From Phycisphaeraceae bacterium (GTDB lineage: Bacteria > Planctomycetota > Phycisphaerae > Phycisphaerales > Phycisphaeraceae): a DNA stretch of 64,000 bases. Location: contig JAJDCS010000044.1 in assembly GCA_029260715.1 (NCBI GenBank), positions 62,001 to 126,000 of the forward strand, written 5' to 3'. The translations under genes were made by a program, and so were the position numbers. Shown in pieces: positions 53,355-62,413 of the stretch; the first letter of the stretch is position 1; the number at the start of each line of letters is the position of its first letter. The notes below the pieces were generated by a model. The model was given only the letters and a program-made list of their open reading frames with translations. It made no database searches and was not told the DNA's origin.

Positions 53355-54788
53355 ATGGGCTCGAAGTCTACACCGGCACCACACGTCATTACATGTCTTC
53401 TTTGCGTCGCGGCGGTTTTGGCGTGCGTGTTTGCGTGGGTGGTGGGCTTGATTCAAGTAGACCGTGTAGACCCGTCAGCGGGCATCGCCAATCTCAGTTC
53501 ACTTACGGGGTATTGGATCATCGGTGCGGCGGCGTGGGGTGTGCTCAGTGTTATTGCTTGGCGGCTGTCATGCGATAAGCGTCGGATTGCCGCTAGCCAA
53601 TGGGCGGGTGCGGCGGTCATTGTGCTGGTGGCGTTGGCCGCACGGATCGTTGCGGTGTTGGCTGGCGGGCCGCAACTCAGCGACGACCTGTGGCGGTACA
53701 TCCACGACGGGCGTCAATTGGCTAGCGGGGTCAGCCCGTACTACCAATCGCCCCAAGAGCTAGGCGCCGGTCAGGGGCAAGACCCGATCCTTGATCGCGT
53801 CAACCACCCCGAATTGGTGACGATCTACCAGCCGACCAGCCAGTACATTTTTGCCGCGCTGTGGCGGCTGCGCCCTCAGCAACTCGACCCGCTGGGTGTT
53901 AACACGTTCCGCTTCGGATTTGTTTTGATTGATCTGATGCTGATCGTGTTGTTGATCATTCAATTGCAACGAGACGGACGGTCGGTGTGGTGGGCGACGC
54001 TGTACGCGTGGCACCCGTTAGCGATCAGCGAGGTCGCCGCGAGCGGGCATCAAGACGTGATCGGGATAACACTGCTGGTGGCGGGGCTGATGCTGTTTCA
54101 AACCAGGTCGATGGCGTGGCGGCACGCGCTACTGGGTGGCGCCGCGTTCGCCGCGGCGGTGGCGGTGAAGCCGATCGTCTTGCCGCTTGCAATACCGATC
54201 GTGTGGCGGCTGCGGTCTTCGCTTCGGGGCGTGGCGGTCGCGGGGGGTGGGGCGGTGTTCGCGTTGTGTGCGCTTTACCTGCCGTTTGTTTTCTTAGACG
54301 GCGGGCTGAGTCGGATGTTCGAGACAATCGGATCGTTTGTGGGCCAGTGGTCGTTCAATAGCTCTTTGCACGCGGCCGCGGTGTATGCCACCGGGTCCAA
54401 AACAATAGCGGGGGTGTTGATGGCCGGGTTGCTCATCACTGTGTTGATCGGGGGCATGGCGTTGCGGTGGGGCTTGTGGCGCGTGGCGTGTGTGTATCTC
54501 TTCGCCGCGTTGTTGCTGTCGAGCACGGTCTACCCGTGGTATTTGCTGTGGGCATTGGCGTTTGTGTCGATCCGTTTTGGGCTTGGGGTGTGGGTGTTTA
54601 GCTTAACGATCACCTGGAGCTACGCGGTGTTGGGCAACGCCGTAGCGTGGGAACTGCCTGTGTGGGTGGTGGTGGTTGAATATACGTCTGTCTACGCGGC
54701 GGTGATATGGGCGTTGACAGTGGTGTGGCGGAGCGTCTTACGGGGCGGTGCGGCTGATATCTCTGGCCCGCGGCTTAATTCACCCTGA
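53355..54788 (+). CDS. GT-C type membrane glycosyltransferase (GT87/DUF2029-like)
   Basis: This 477-residue protein has about 11-12 membrane helices. The first large loop has ARIVAVLAGGPQLSDDLWRYIHDGRQLASGVSPYYQSPQEL (in pieces), a GT-C motif with Asp residues after the first helices, then ATLYAWHPLAISEVAASGHQD, typical of polyprenyl-phosphate-mannose-dependent mannosyltransferase-like enzymes. The ATG at 53355 is preferred to 53289 because the upstream part is repeat sequence. The acceptor is unknown; envelope glycan or lipid is likely. Confidence 0.85.
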   Translation: MGSKSTPAPHVITCLLCVAAVLACVFAWVVGLIQVDRVDPSAGIANLSSLTGYWIIGAAAWGVLSVIAWRLSCDKRRIAASQWAGAAVIVLVALAARIVAVLAGGPQLSDDLWRYIHDGRQLASGVSPYYQSPQELGAGQGQDPILDRVNHPELVTIYQPTSQYIFAALWRLRPQQLDPLGVNTFRFGFVLIDLMLIVLLIIQLQRDGRSVWWATLYAWHPLAISEVAASGHQDVIGITLLVAGLMLFQTRSMAWRHALLGGAAFAAAVAVKPIVLPLAIPIVWRLRSSLRGVAVAGGGAVFALCALYLPFVFLDGGLSRMFETIGSFVGQWSFNSSLHAAAVYATGSKTIAGVLMAGLLITVLIGGMALRWGLWRVACVYLFAALLLSSTVYPWYLLWALAFVSIRFGLGVWVFSLTITWSYAVLGNAVAWELPVWVVVVEYTSVYAAVIWALTVVWRSVLRGGAADISGPRLNSP

Positions 54789-55593
54789 CCAAGAAACTGG
54801 GTTGCTGGCCGATCGCTTGCCCGCCCGTTTTTTGCAGCAGTGTCTTGCCGTTGCCCAGGTTGTAGGGGTGTTTGTCTTGCAGGGCTTTGATGCGCGGGCC
54901 GTAGGTCCACTGCGGGCCGTCGCGGCCGAAGTCGTAGTCCGTAAATAAACCGATCGTGACCATCGACCGGTGCGGGCCGTGGTAGTAGTAGGCTTCGTCG
55001 CCGCCGGTACGCAGTGCTTGGGCGGCTTGCTCGGCGGCTTTGCGGAATTCGTCGCCGTAGTTTTCATCGTAGTAGCCGATTTGCAGGGAATACATGCCGG
55101 TGTGTTGGCGCAGGTCGAGCTTGCTGCTGGCGGCGTACGCCCCGTGACCTAGAGACACTAACTGAGCGGATTCAAACGTCTGGTTGCCCACTTTAAGAAG
55201 CCGGGTTTGACGCAGCGCGTTCATCGCGGCGGGGTCGGCGGGGTCGCTGTATCGGCCCCGCATGACGGCGGATTGGTTGCCTCGGTCTTGCACCCACAGG
55301 TCGGGCACGCGGGTTTGTGTCTCAAGGTGTTGGATGAGCGTGAGGGCTTGTTGATCGCGTTGTGGGCCTTGAAAGGTTTGGATCAGCACCGACCACTGGT
55401 CCGTGCGCGCGGCGGCCGTGGGCGCGGCCCGGCTTTGTGAGTCTTCCGACTGTTGGGCCCAACCGAGTTTGCGTAGAGGCGCCCACCCGTCTCTGACCAC
55501 CCGTTCATACACGCAACCCGGCACACTCCCGGCCGCAAAGCACAGGCCCAAACCCAAAATTAGCATACGGTCGTATCGCATCGCTTCAATCAT
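54775..55593 (-). CDS. Lipoprotein with SPOR-like domain
   Basis: This 272-residue exported protein has a lipobox near residue 27 (SVPGC) and a mature part with two similar alpha/beta units: WSVLIQTFQGPQRDQQALTLIQHLE and YSLQIGYYDENYGDEFRKAAEQAAQAL. The second has the strand-helix pattern of SPOR domains, which bind peptidoglycan, but the match is weak. It overlaps the convergent GT-C gene by 14 bases. The start is either ATG 55593 or the ATG at 55581; neither has a clear ribosome site. Confidence 0.75.
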   Translation of the reverse strand: MIEAMRYDRMLILGLGLCFAAGSVPGCVYERVVRDGWAPLRKLGWAQQSEDSQSRAAPTAAARTDQWSVLIQTFQGPQRDQQALTLIQHLETQTRVPDLWVQDRGNQSAVMRGRYSDPADPAAMNALRQTRLLKVGNQTFESAQLVSLGHGAYAASSKLDLRQHTGMYSLQIGYYDENYGDEFRKAAEQAAQALRTGGDEAYYYHGPHRSMVTIGLFTDYDFGRDGPQWTYGPRIKALQDKHPYNLGNGKTLLQKTGGQAIGQQPSFLVRVN

Positions 55594-55671
55594 AATACGC
55601 GAGTTATCATCGCTAACTCTAGTATTTGCCTAACTGTATTGCGGTTTTCCTGGGGTGGCAACCGGATGGTA

Positions 55672-55700
55672 TTGACGAAGCGACGGGTCTGCTTATATCC
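55672..55700 (+). promoter_or_regulatory. Candidate promoter for the ArsR-methyltransferase gene
   Basis: TTGACG (55672-55677) and TATATC (55695-55700) are 17 bases apart. The -10 overlaps a run of TATCC-type motifs (TATATCCTATTATCCGGAT) that includes the palindrome ATCCGGAT (55705-55712). This is a plausible site for self-regulation just before the ATG at 55719. Confidence 0.45.
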
Positions 55701-55718
55701 TATTATCCGGATGAAACG

Positions 55719-56678
55719 ATGATTAAATCCGCGTCACAACCCGATGGTTTTCTTGGCTGGCTTGAGAGCTTGGCCGACCCGACGCGCCTACGCCTGCTGC
55801 GGTTGATGGAGCGGCAGGAACTGGGCGTGGCTGAGTTGTGCGACGTGTTGCAGATGCCCCAGTCCACGGTCAGCCGTCACCTGAAGTTGTTGGCCGATCT
55901 AGGCTGGGCGCAGTGCCGCCGCCAGGGCACAGCCAATTTTTACACAGCCGCGGTTGATGAGATGGACCCCGCTGCCAAGCATCTGTGGTCGTTGGCGCGC
56001 GAGCAGACCGCCCATTGGGCCACCACCGCCCAGGACCGGCTACGCTTGGACCGCTGCCTGAACCAGCGGCAAGCGGACCCGCAGGCGTTCTTTGCCAACG
56101 CCGCTGAGCAGTGGGAGAAGATGCGCGGCGAGCTTTACGGCGAAAGTTTTTTGTGTGCCGCGGTGTTGTCGCTGCTGCCGTCGCAATGGGTGGTGGCGGA
56201 TCTGGGCTGCGGGACGGGGCAGTTTACAGCCGAGTTGGCCGGTCACGTGCGGCGCGTGATCGCGGTGGACCAGTCAGCGGCGATGCTCAAAACGGCGCGC
56301 AAGCGCACCGCGGGCATGAAGAATGTTGAGTTAAAAAAAGGCGATATGGAGAGCCTGCCGATCGAGGGCGGTTCGTGCGACGCGGCCATGCTGCTGTTGG
56401 TGTTGACTTATGTGCAACAACCGGAAGCGGCGTTGAAAGAAGCCGCGAGGGTCGTGAAACCAGGCGGCAAGCTAGTGATCGTCGATCTGCTAAGGCACGA
56501 CCGCGACGGCTTCAGGCGGCAGATGGGCCAGCAGTGGCCCGGATTTGATACGGCCGTATTGGAACAATGGCTGACCGACGCGGGGTTGGTGGGGGCCCGG
56601 TGCCGGGCGCTGCCGCCCGAGCCGGGTGTGAAAGGGCCGGCGTTGGCGCTTGCCACGGCCCAGCGGCCGGGTAAGTAA
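55719..56678 (+). CDS. ArsR-family regulator fused to SAM-dependent methyltransferase
   Basis: This 319-residue protein has an N-terminal winged helix (about 10-75: WLESLADPTRLRLLRLMERQELGVAELCD, in pieces, and PQSTVSRHLKLLADLGW) and a class I methyltransferase fold (motif I VADLGCGTGQ at 159-168, then GGSCDAAMLLLVLTYV). Proteins of this type are commonly encoded next to ahcY or methionine-cycle genes, and here ahcY follows 116 bases downstream. It may sense SAM or SAH and control the neighbouring gene. The start at 55719 is supported by the family's N-terminus; the longer frame from 55626 is unlikely. Confidence 0.9.
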   Translation: MIKSASQPDGFLGWLESLADPTRLRLLRLMERQELGVAELCDVLQMPQSTVSRHLKLLADLGWAQCRRQGTANFYTAAVDEMDPAAKHLWSLAREQTAHWATTAQDRLRLDRCLNQRQADPQAFFANAAEQWEKMRGELYGESFLCAAVLSLLPSQWVVADLGCGTGQFTAELAGHVRRVIAVDQSAAMLKTARKRTAGMKNVELKKGDMESLPIEGGSCDAAMLLLVLTYVQQPEAALKEAARVVKPGGKLVIVDLLRHDRDGFRRQMGQQWPGFDTAVLEQWLTDAGLVGARCRALPPEPGVKGPALALATAQRPGK

Positions 56679-56794
56679 GAAATAGAAAGATGTTATCAGA
56701 CCCTCACGATAGGCCACAACGTAGCGTTTGCGATGGTCGATAGGGATAGTCGAAGGCACGAATTTTTCTACTTAAGACAGGAGCACGACACACG

Positions 56795-58279
56795 ATGACC
56801 GCCACAACCACCACAGCGCCACAGACGGCGAAGCTCGATTACCAAGTGAAAGATTTATCACTGGCCGACTGGGGGCGTAAGGAGATCAAGCTGGCCGAGC
56901 AGGAGATGCCCGGCCTGATGTCGGTGCGCCAGGAGTACGCCGCTAGCCAACCCCTCAAGGGCTTGCGCATCATGGGCTCGCTGCACATGACGGTGCAGAC
57001 GGCTGTGTTGATCGAGACGCTCACGGCGCTGGGGGCGGATGTGCGTTGGTGTTCGTGCAATATCTTTTCGACGCAGGACCACGCGGCCGCGGCCATCGCC
57101 GTGGGGCCCGACGGCACGCCTGAGAACCCCAAGGGCGTACCCGTGTTTGCCTGGAAGGGCGAGACACTCGAAGAGTACTGGGACTGCACCGAGCGCGCGT
57201 TGAACTTCGGCGGCGGCAAGGGCCCCCAACAGATCGTCGACGACGGCGGCGACGCCACGCTCTTGATCCACAAGGGCATGGAGTTCGAGAAAGCGGGTAA
57301 AGTGCCCGACCCGTCCACCGCTGACAGCGAGGAGTTCGCCGTGGTGCTCAAGCTGCTGGGTAAGACGCTCAAGGAAACCCCCACACGCTGGGGGGCTGTG
57401 GCTAAGGAGTGCCGCGGAGTGAGCGAAGAGACCACCACCGGCGTGCACCGGCTGTACCAGATGGAAAAAGCCGGCACGCTCCAGTTCCCCGCGATCAACG
57501 TCAACGACAGCGTGACCAAGAGCAAGTTCGACAACCTGTATGGCTGCCGCCACTCGCTGGTGGATGGGCTGATGCGCGCCACCGACGTGATGCTGTCGGG
57601 CAAGGTGTGCGTGGTGTGTGGGTACGGCGACGTGGGCAAGGGCTGCGCCCAGTCGCTGCGCGGGCAGGGCGCGCGGGTGATCGTCACCGAGGTCGACCCG
57701 ATCTGCGCGTTGCAAGCGGCGATGGAGGGTTACGAGGTTAATACCATCGAGGACGTGCTGAGTTTCGCCGACGTGTTTGTCACCACGACCGGCAACTATC
57801 ACATCATCACGGCAGCGCACATGGCCAAGATGAAAGACAAGGCGATCGTGGGCAACATCGGCCACTTTGATAACGAGATCGAGATGGCCGGCTTGGCCAA
57901 AGTGCCGGGTATTAAGAAGACGAACATCAAGCCGCAGTACGATATGTGGACATTCCCCGACGCCCCCGGAGTCAAAGCCCACAGCGTGCTGATCTTGGCG
58001 GAGGGTCGCTTGCTGAACCTCGGCTGCGCCACGGGCCACCCCAGTTTTGTCATGAGCAACAGCTTCACGAACCAGACGATCGCCCAGATCGAGCTAGCCA
58101 ACAACAACGACAAGTACGAGAACAAGGTCTACGTCCTGCCCAAGCACCTGGACGAAAAAGTCGCCCGGCTGCACCTGGACAAGCTGGGCGTCAAGCTCAC
58201 CAAGCTCACAAAAGAGCAAGCCGACTACATCGGCGTGCCCGTAGATGGGCCGTACAAGCCGGACCATTACCGTTATTAA
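56795..58279 (+). CDS. ahcY: Adenosylhomocysteinase
   Basis: This 494-residue SAH hydrolase splits S-adenosylhomocysteine into adenosine and homocysteine and so removes the product inhibitor of methyltransferases. It has [30 protein letters not shown], the NAD-binding [20 protein letters not shown] and the ending [16 protein letters not shown] lies about eleven bases before the ATG. It follows the ArsR-methyltransferase gene and is probably regulated by it. No SAH-riboswitch was found in the gap. Confidence 0.97.
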   Translation: MTATTTTAPQTAKLDYQVKDLSLADWGRKEIKLAEQEMPGLMSVRQEYAASQPLKGLRIMGSLHMTVQTAVLIETLTALGADVRWCSCNIFSTQDHAAAAIAVGPDGTPENPKGVPVFAWKGETLEEYWDCTERALNFGGGKGPQQIVDDGGDATLLIHKGMEFEKAGKVPDPSTADSEEFAVVLKLLGKTLKETPTRWGAVAKECRGVSEETTTGVHRLYQMEKAGTLQFPAINVNDSVTKSKFDNLYGCRHSLVDGLMRATDVMLSGKVCVVCGYGDVGKGCAQSLRGQGARVIVTEVDPICALQAAMEGYEVNTIEDVLSFADVFVTTTGNYHIITAAHMAKMKDKAIVGNIGHFDNEIEMAGLAKVPGIKKTNIKPQYDMWTFPDAPGVKAHSVLILAEGRLLNLGCATGHPSFVMSNSFTNQTIAQIELANNNDKYENKVYVLPKHLDEKVARLHLDKLGVKLTKLTKEQADYIGVPVDGPYKPDHYRY

Positions 58280-58453
58280 GCGAACGCTGATCACCCCCAA
58301 GGCGGTGTACACCGGGGCGATGCGCATCTATCTAAAGATCGGCTTGAATGGGCACGTTTTGCATGAATTACGGTACACGGCAAGCTTAGCGGTGGGTGCG
58401 TGCATGGCCGAGCTGTGTCCGGGACGCGTGGCGGGGTTTAGAGGGGTTCGGTG

Positions 58454-59578
58454 ATGAGCAAGTACGGTGACACCTTCAAGAAATTAGCCTTCGCCGCCGC
58501 GGCGCTGGTTATTTTTGTGTTTTTGTTGGAGGGGGCTTGCAGCATCACACTGGTGTTGTACGAGGCGGTGTTCTGGTCCAGGGCGCCGATGGCTGACCGC
58601 GCCCACACGCAGCATGACGCGGAACTGGGGTGGGTAGCCGTCCCAGGCCTTCACATTAAAGACCTGTACGGCCCCGGCGCGTCGGTCACGACCAACTCAC
58701 AGGGCTTCCGCAACAAGCATGATTTTGATGTTGAGCCCCCGCCGTCCAAGCTCCGCGTCATCTGCTCGGGAGATTCTTTCACGCTTGGGTACGGCGTTGA
58801 CGATGAGCAGACCTGGTGCCGCCAGCTTGAGCTGATCGACACCCGTTTGGAGACGGTCAATATGGGGCAGGGGGGGTACGGCATCGATCAAGCCTACCTC
58901 TGGTACAAAAGAAACGGCGCGGTCCTCGAACACGGCGTGCAAATATTTTCGTTTATCACAGACGACTTTAACCGCATGCGCAAGAGCCGGTTTTGGGGGT
59001 ACGACAAGCCGCTGCTGGGTATTGAGAACGGTGAGCTGACGGTCTACAACACGCCCGTGCCCAAGCGGTCTTTCATGGCGCCTTGGCTAACGGAAAACGC
59101 TCAGCTTTTTCAGAAGATCAACATGTTCCAACTGATCGGCAAGTTTATAAGCGGTATCGGGCTTGGCAGGCCCGGCGTGTCGCGTATTGACCAGACCAAA
59201 GCCTTCAGCGTAGTGTCAAAAATATTCGCCGACCTCCGCGAGATCAACAACAAGAAGGGCAGCACCCTGGTCGTGGTTTACCTGCCGTTCGAGAAGGACT
59301 ACCACAGCAAAGAATCAGAAATTTGGCGTGAGTACCTCCACAAGGAATTGCCGTCGCTTGGCATCGTGTTTATAGACCTTGTGGAAGAATTCTGTAAGCT
59401 CCCGTATGACCAGTTCAAGCCGCTGTACCTGCGACCCGAAGATTTAAGCTTCCCCGGCGCGGCTGGGCATTTCTCCGCTGCGGGAAACCGGTACTGCGCG
59501 GAGGTGCTCCACAAGAAGCTAATCAAACTGCCAGGCGTGGCGGCAAAGCTAAACGCACTTCCCGTCGAGCAACCCTAG
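58454..59578 (+). CDS. SGNH-fold membrane-anchored protein
   Basis: This 374-residue protein has an N-terminal membrane helix (about 10-38) and an SGNH/GDSL-like domain outside: the nucleophile block CSGDSFTLGYGV (Ser108), MGQGGYGIDQAYLW, and GHFSAAGNRYC near the end (His339). The Asp of the usual Asp-x-x-His pair is replaced by Ala336, so catalysis is uncertain. Relatives include acyl-transfer enzymes of polysaccharide export. GAGGGG lies eight bases before the ATG at 58454; GTG at 58451 is also possible. It is followed by two glycosyltransferases. Confidence 0.8.
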   Translation: MSKYGDTFKKLAFAAAALVIFVFLLEGACSITLVLYEAVFWSRAPMADRAHTQHDAELGWVAVPGLHIKDLYGPGASVTTNSQGFRNKHDFDVEPPPSKLRVICSGDSFTLGYGVDDEQTWCRQLELIDTRLETVNMGQGGYGIDQAYLWYKRNGAVLEHGVQIFSFITDDFNRMRKSRFWGYDKPLLGIENGELTVYNTPVPKRSFMAPWLTENAQLFQKINMFQLIGKFISGIGLGRPGVSRIDQTKAFSVVSKIFADLREINNKKGSTLVVVYLPFEKDYHSKESEIWREYLHKELPSLGIVFIDLVEEFCKLPYDQFKPLYLRPEDLSFPGAAGHFSAAGNRYCAEVLHKKLIKLPGVAAKLNALPVEQP

Positions 59579-59640
59579 CCTTATGCTGGGCCGATGAGGC
59601 GATCGGTTTCCAAGGCTGAAGCGTGGATCGGGCGGACCAT

Positions 59641-61197
59641 ATGAAAAGCAACGCGTGGGTCGTGGGCTGTTTGTTCATGCTTGTGTTGGTCGGCGGGTTG
59701 ATCCGCGCTTGGCCCATTGCCGATAGGCCGCTGTGGTTCGACGAATCCGACACCTGGCGGGCCTCGTATGGCATGCCCTACGAGCAGTTCGTCACATGGA
59801 AAAACCATTTTGAAACGGCGCCGCTGTCTTTCCTGACGGTGCGTTGGTCGATCGATCTGTTCGGTTCGACCGAGCCTTGGGTCATCCGGCTGCCGGCGTT
59901 GGTGTTCGGCGTCTTGGCGATCCCCGCGGCGTTCCTGTTGGGTTATGTGGCGCACTCGGTGTCGGCTGGGCTTTTGGTGGCGACGCTGGCTGCTTTTGAC
60001 CTGAACATGGTTGATCAGAGCCAGCAGGGCAGGATGTACAGCTTGATGATCTTGCTGTCGCTGCTGGCGGTGGTGTGGGTGATACCTTTGCTTCGCCGCC
60101 CGGACCGGGGGTTTCACGGGATGTGGCAGTGGGTGGGACTGGGCGTGGTGCTGGGGTTGCAGCTCAGCACGCTGCAGTTCGGTGTGGCGGTGTGGTTCGG
60201 TTTAGCCGGTGGGGCGGTGGCGCTGTGTGCCGCACGCGTCTTCACCGACCGGGGTGAAGGGTTCGACTGGATCAAAGCGGCGTCGGGGATCACGCTGGCG
60301 TTTGTGGTGGGCTTGTTGGTGGCTCAGGTGGGGGTGTTCGGCTTGGTGAGCAGGGTCTTGTTCGGCGGCGGGGGTGACGGGGCAGCCCCGACAAAGCTCG
60401 AGATTCTCCGCGAGGTTGTCGTCGCAGCCAAAGACCTGATCCATCTGGGGCCTGCGGGACTGCTGGTGTACCCGATCGCGTGTGTCGGGCTGTTTCACTT
60501 GAGTAAGCGTTGCGCCACGAGCACCGCCGTCCTGCTTTCGGTGGGGGCCTGCGGGGTGTTGATCCTTTTCCCGTTTCGCAAGATGCACCACTTCATGGAC
60601 CCGCGTTACCTGTCGCTGATTCAGCCCACGCTGTTTGTCGGTTTGGCGGTGTTCGCGCTTGGCTGGAGCGATAAGCGCGCCCGGGCGGCGGCTACGGCGG
60701 CGGTCTTGCTTTTTGCCACTGTCCAGGCGTGGCAGTGTGTGCACATCGAGCGGTGGTGGCAGCAGCCCGACAAGTACCTGCTGCCCCAGCAGATCATCAA
60801 GGTCAGCCAGCAGCGGGCCGTTGACGAAGGCGTGGTGTTTCACCCCGAGGCGATGGACGTCTTAGGCCGGTACTACAACCTTGGACCGACCACCGATATC
60901 GAAGACGGGCTGTACGAGGGCGGAAGCTTACGCCCCGACGCAGCCGTGCCTGAGGGATACGACGCGCCCGCGACGTGGCTAGTGATCGGCATGGTCAACT
61001 GGGACGGCCGCATACCCACGGCGAAGCGCGTGTTGCACCTCTTGGCTGACCACTACGGCGTGGAACTGAACAAAGACCTTGTCGCAACACACCTACGCCT
61101 GAACCGCGTGGCCGTAGCGCGTTTCAGCGCCGCGGGCGTGGAGATGAGCTCTCTTGGTGTGGGTGACGACGAGGCTAACGCGGATCAGGCGCCGTAG
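59641..61197 (+). CDS. GT-C membrane glycosyltransferase (PMT/ArnT-like)
   Basis: This 518-residue protein has about 10-11 membrane helices and the GT-C entry motif LWFDESDTWRASYG in the first periplasmic loop, then DLNMVDQSQQGRMYSLMILLSLL, as in dolichyl-phosphate-mannose-type or ArnT-like enzymes (GT39/GT83). The donor would be a polyprenyl-phosphate sugar. The ATG at 59641 is chosen over a GTG at 59623. Its 3' end overlaps the convergent glycosyltransferase by 13 bases. Confidence 0.85.
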   Translation: MKSNAWVVGCLFMLVLVGGLIRAWPIADRPLWFDESDTWRASYGMPYEQFVTWKNHFETAPLSFLTVRWSIDLFGSTEPWVIRLPALVFGVLAIPAAFLLGYVAHSVSAGLLVATLAAFDLNMVDQSQQGRMYSLMILLSLLAVVWVIPLLRRPDRGFHGMWQWVGLGVVLGLQLSTLQFGVAVWFGLAGGAVALCAARVFTDRGEGFDWIKAASGITLAFVVGLLVAQVGVFGLVSRVLFGGGGDGAAPTKLEILREVVVAAKDLIHLGPAGLLVYPIACVGLFHLSKRCATSTAVLLSVGACGVLILFPFRKMHHFMDPRYLSLIQPTLFVGLAVFALGWSDKRARAAATAAVLLFATVQAWQCVHIERWWQQPDKYLLPQQIIKVSQQRAVDEGVVFHPEAMDVLGRYYNLGPTTDIEDGLYEGGSLRPDAAVPEGYDAPATWLVIGMVNWDGRIPTAKRVLHLLADHYGVELNKDLVATHLRLNRVAVARFSAAGVEMSSLGVGDDEANADQAP

Positions 61198-62171
61198 ATC
61201 AGCTTCAGCATCGAGACCGCGACTTTCGCCGCTTTGATCTTGTTCGACCCCACACCCTTGGACAGCCCCTGCCGCTTGCGGAAGACCACGGGGATTTCAA
61301 TGATCCTCATGCGCAGCTTCAGCGCTTCAATAAACATGTGCGGCGAGAAGTGGTTGCCTTTAACGGTGAGCCGGTCTTTGAGGCGGTGGTAAGCCTCGAC
61401 GCGGATCACGCGGTAGGTGCAGCCCATGTCGGTCAGTCGTGTGCCCCAGAACCGCGCCTGGACCAGCTTAGCCACGATCTGGTTGCCGGGGTTGATTAGC
61501 CAGTCCATCTGCGTCTTGGCTGCGCGTAGTTCTTGTGTCGCGCGGGTGCCCAGGACCATGTCGCAGTTTTCGAGGTAGGCCAAGAATTTTTTAACGTCGT
61601 TGGCTAAGAACGTCATGTCACCTTCACAGAGGACGATCACGTCCGCGCCTTCCGCCGCCTCGGCCATCGCCCGCATGCAGCACGACCCGTACCCCGGCTG
61701 CGTTTCAGTGACCACGGCGTGTGCCCCGGCTTCCTCCGCCACCGCGCGCGTCCGGTCCTTGGAGTTGTTCTCCACCACAACCACGCGGTGTACCTGTGGG
61801 CAAGCCAGGAACTCACGCACCGCGTCGCCGATGCATTCCTCATCGTTGTAGGCAGTCAGGCCCACGTGCACGCGCGCGTCTCCCAACGGCTCGTATTGAA
61901 ACTCCTTGGGGGGGATCAGCAGGCGGTGAAGCACAAACAAAATCAGCAGCGACACCACTCCGCTCACCAGCCACACCGCCAGCGATATTTTCAGCAGGAA
62001 AGTAAGCCAGCCGTGGTCTCCCAACCGCGTGAATACCCAAAGCAGCGACAGAAACACCACCACCCCCGAAGCGATGAGCGTCGCGGTGAGGCAATACAGC
62101 GTCGCACGCCCAACCCAGCGGTACCGCAGCATACCTGTGGGCGGTTGGTCGTGGCGCGTGTCGGTTTGCAT
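61185..62171 (-). CDS. Membrane-linked family 2 glycosyltransferase (DPM1-like)
   Basis: This 328-residue protein has two membrane helices near the start (about 25-48 and 58-83) and a GT2 domain: VHVGLTAYNDEECIGDAV, VVVVENNSKDRTRAVAEEAG, CEGDMTF (metal-binding) and KDRLTVKGNHFSPHMFIEALKLRMRIIEIPVVFRKRQGLSKG, given here in outline. Dolichyl/polyprenyl-phosphate sugar synthases share this build, and such an enzyme would supply the donor for the convergent GT-C transferase. That link is inference from proximity. Confidence 0.87.
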   Translation of the reverse strand: MQTDTRHDQPPTGMLRYRWVGRATLYCLTATLIASGVVVFLSLLWVFTRLGDHGWLTFLLKISLAVWLVSGVVSLLILFVLHRLLIPPKEFQYEPLGDARVHVGLTAYNDEECIGDAVREFLACPQVHRVVVVENNSKDRTRAVAEEAGAHAVVTETQPGYGSCCMRAMAEAAEGADVIVLCEGDMTFLANDVKKFLAYLENCDMVLGTRATQELRAAKTQMDWLINPGNQIVAKLVQARFWGTRLTDMGCTYRVIRVEAYHRLKDRLTVKGNHFSPHMFIEALKLRMRIIEIPVVFRKRQGLSKGVGSNKIKAAKVAVSMLKLIYGA

Positions 62172-62413
62172 AGCGGGCTCACTTGTCTATTGCCTTGAGT
62201 CGGTCGGCGGATGTCCACAAAAGATTGGCGGCGCGTGATACCGCCATTTCGCCGTTTTCGTGCACCCTTAGTCACCCAGCAGGTGACTTAAACTACGTAC
62301 GTTACATGTTTTCAGGCGATCTACCAAATCCCAAGCTTTGGCTGATAACATCGGCTGCATCGGCGGCCGGCATGAATCGTGAGGTTCAATCCGCAGCCGA
62401 CTGGGTTAGCCTT

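Noticed and set aside
56679-56794. SAH riboswitch before ahcY
   Set aside because: The conserved GAGGAGCG-type core and pairing pattern are not present in the 116-base gap; the gap holds only a ribosome site and weak short stems.
58303-58314. CGGTGTACACCG palindrome after ahcY
   Set aside because: A single 12-bp palindrome with no T-run and no second copy near a promoter; not enough to call a terminator or operator.
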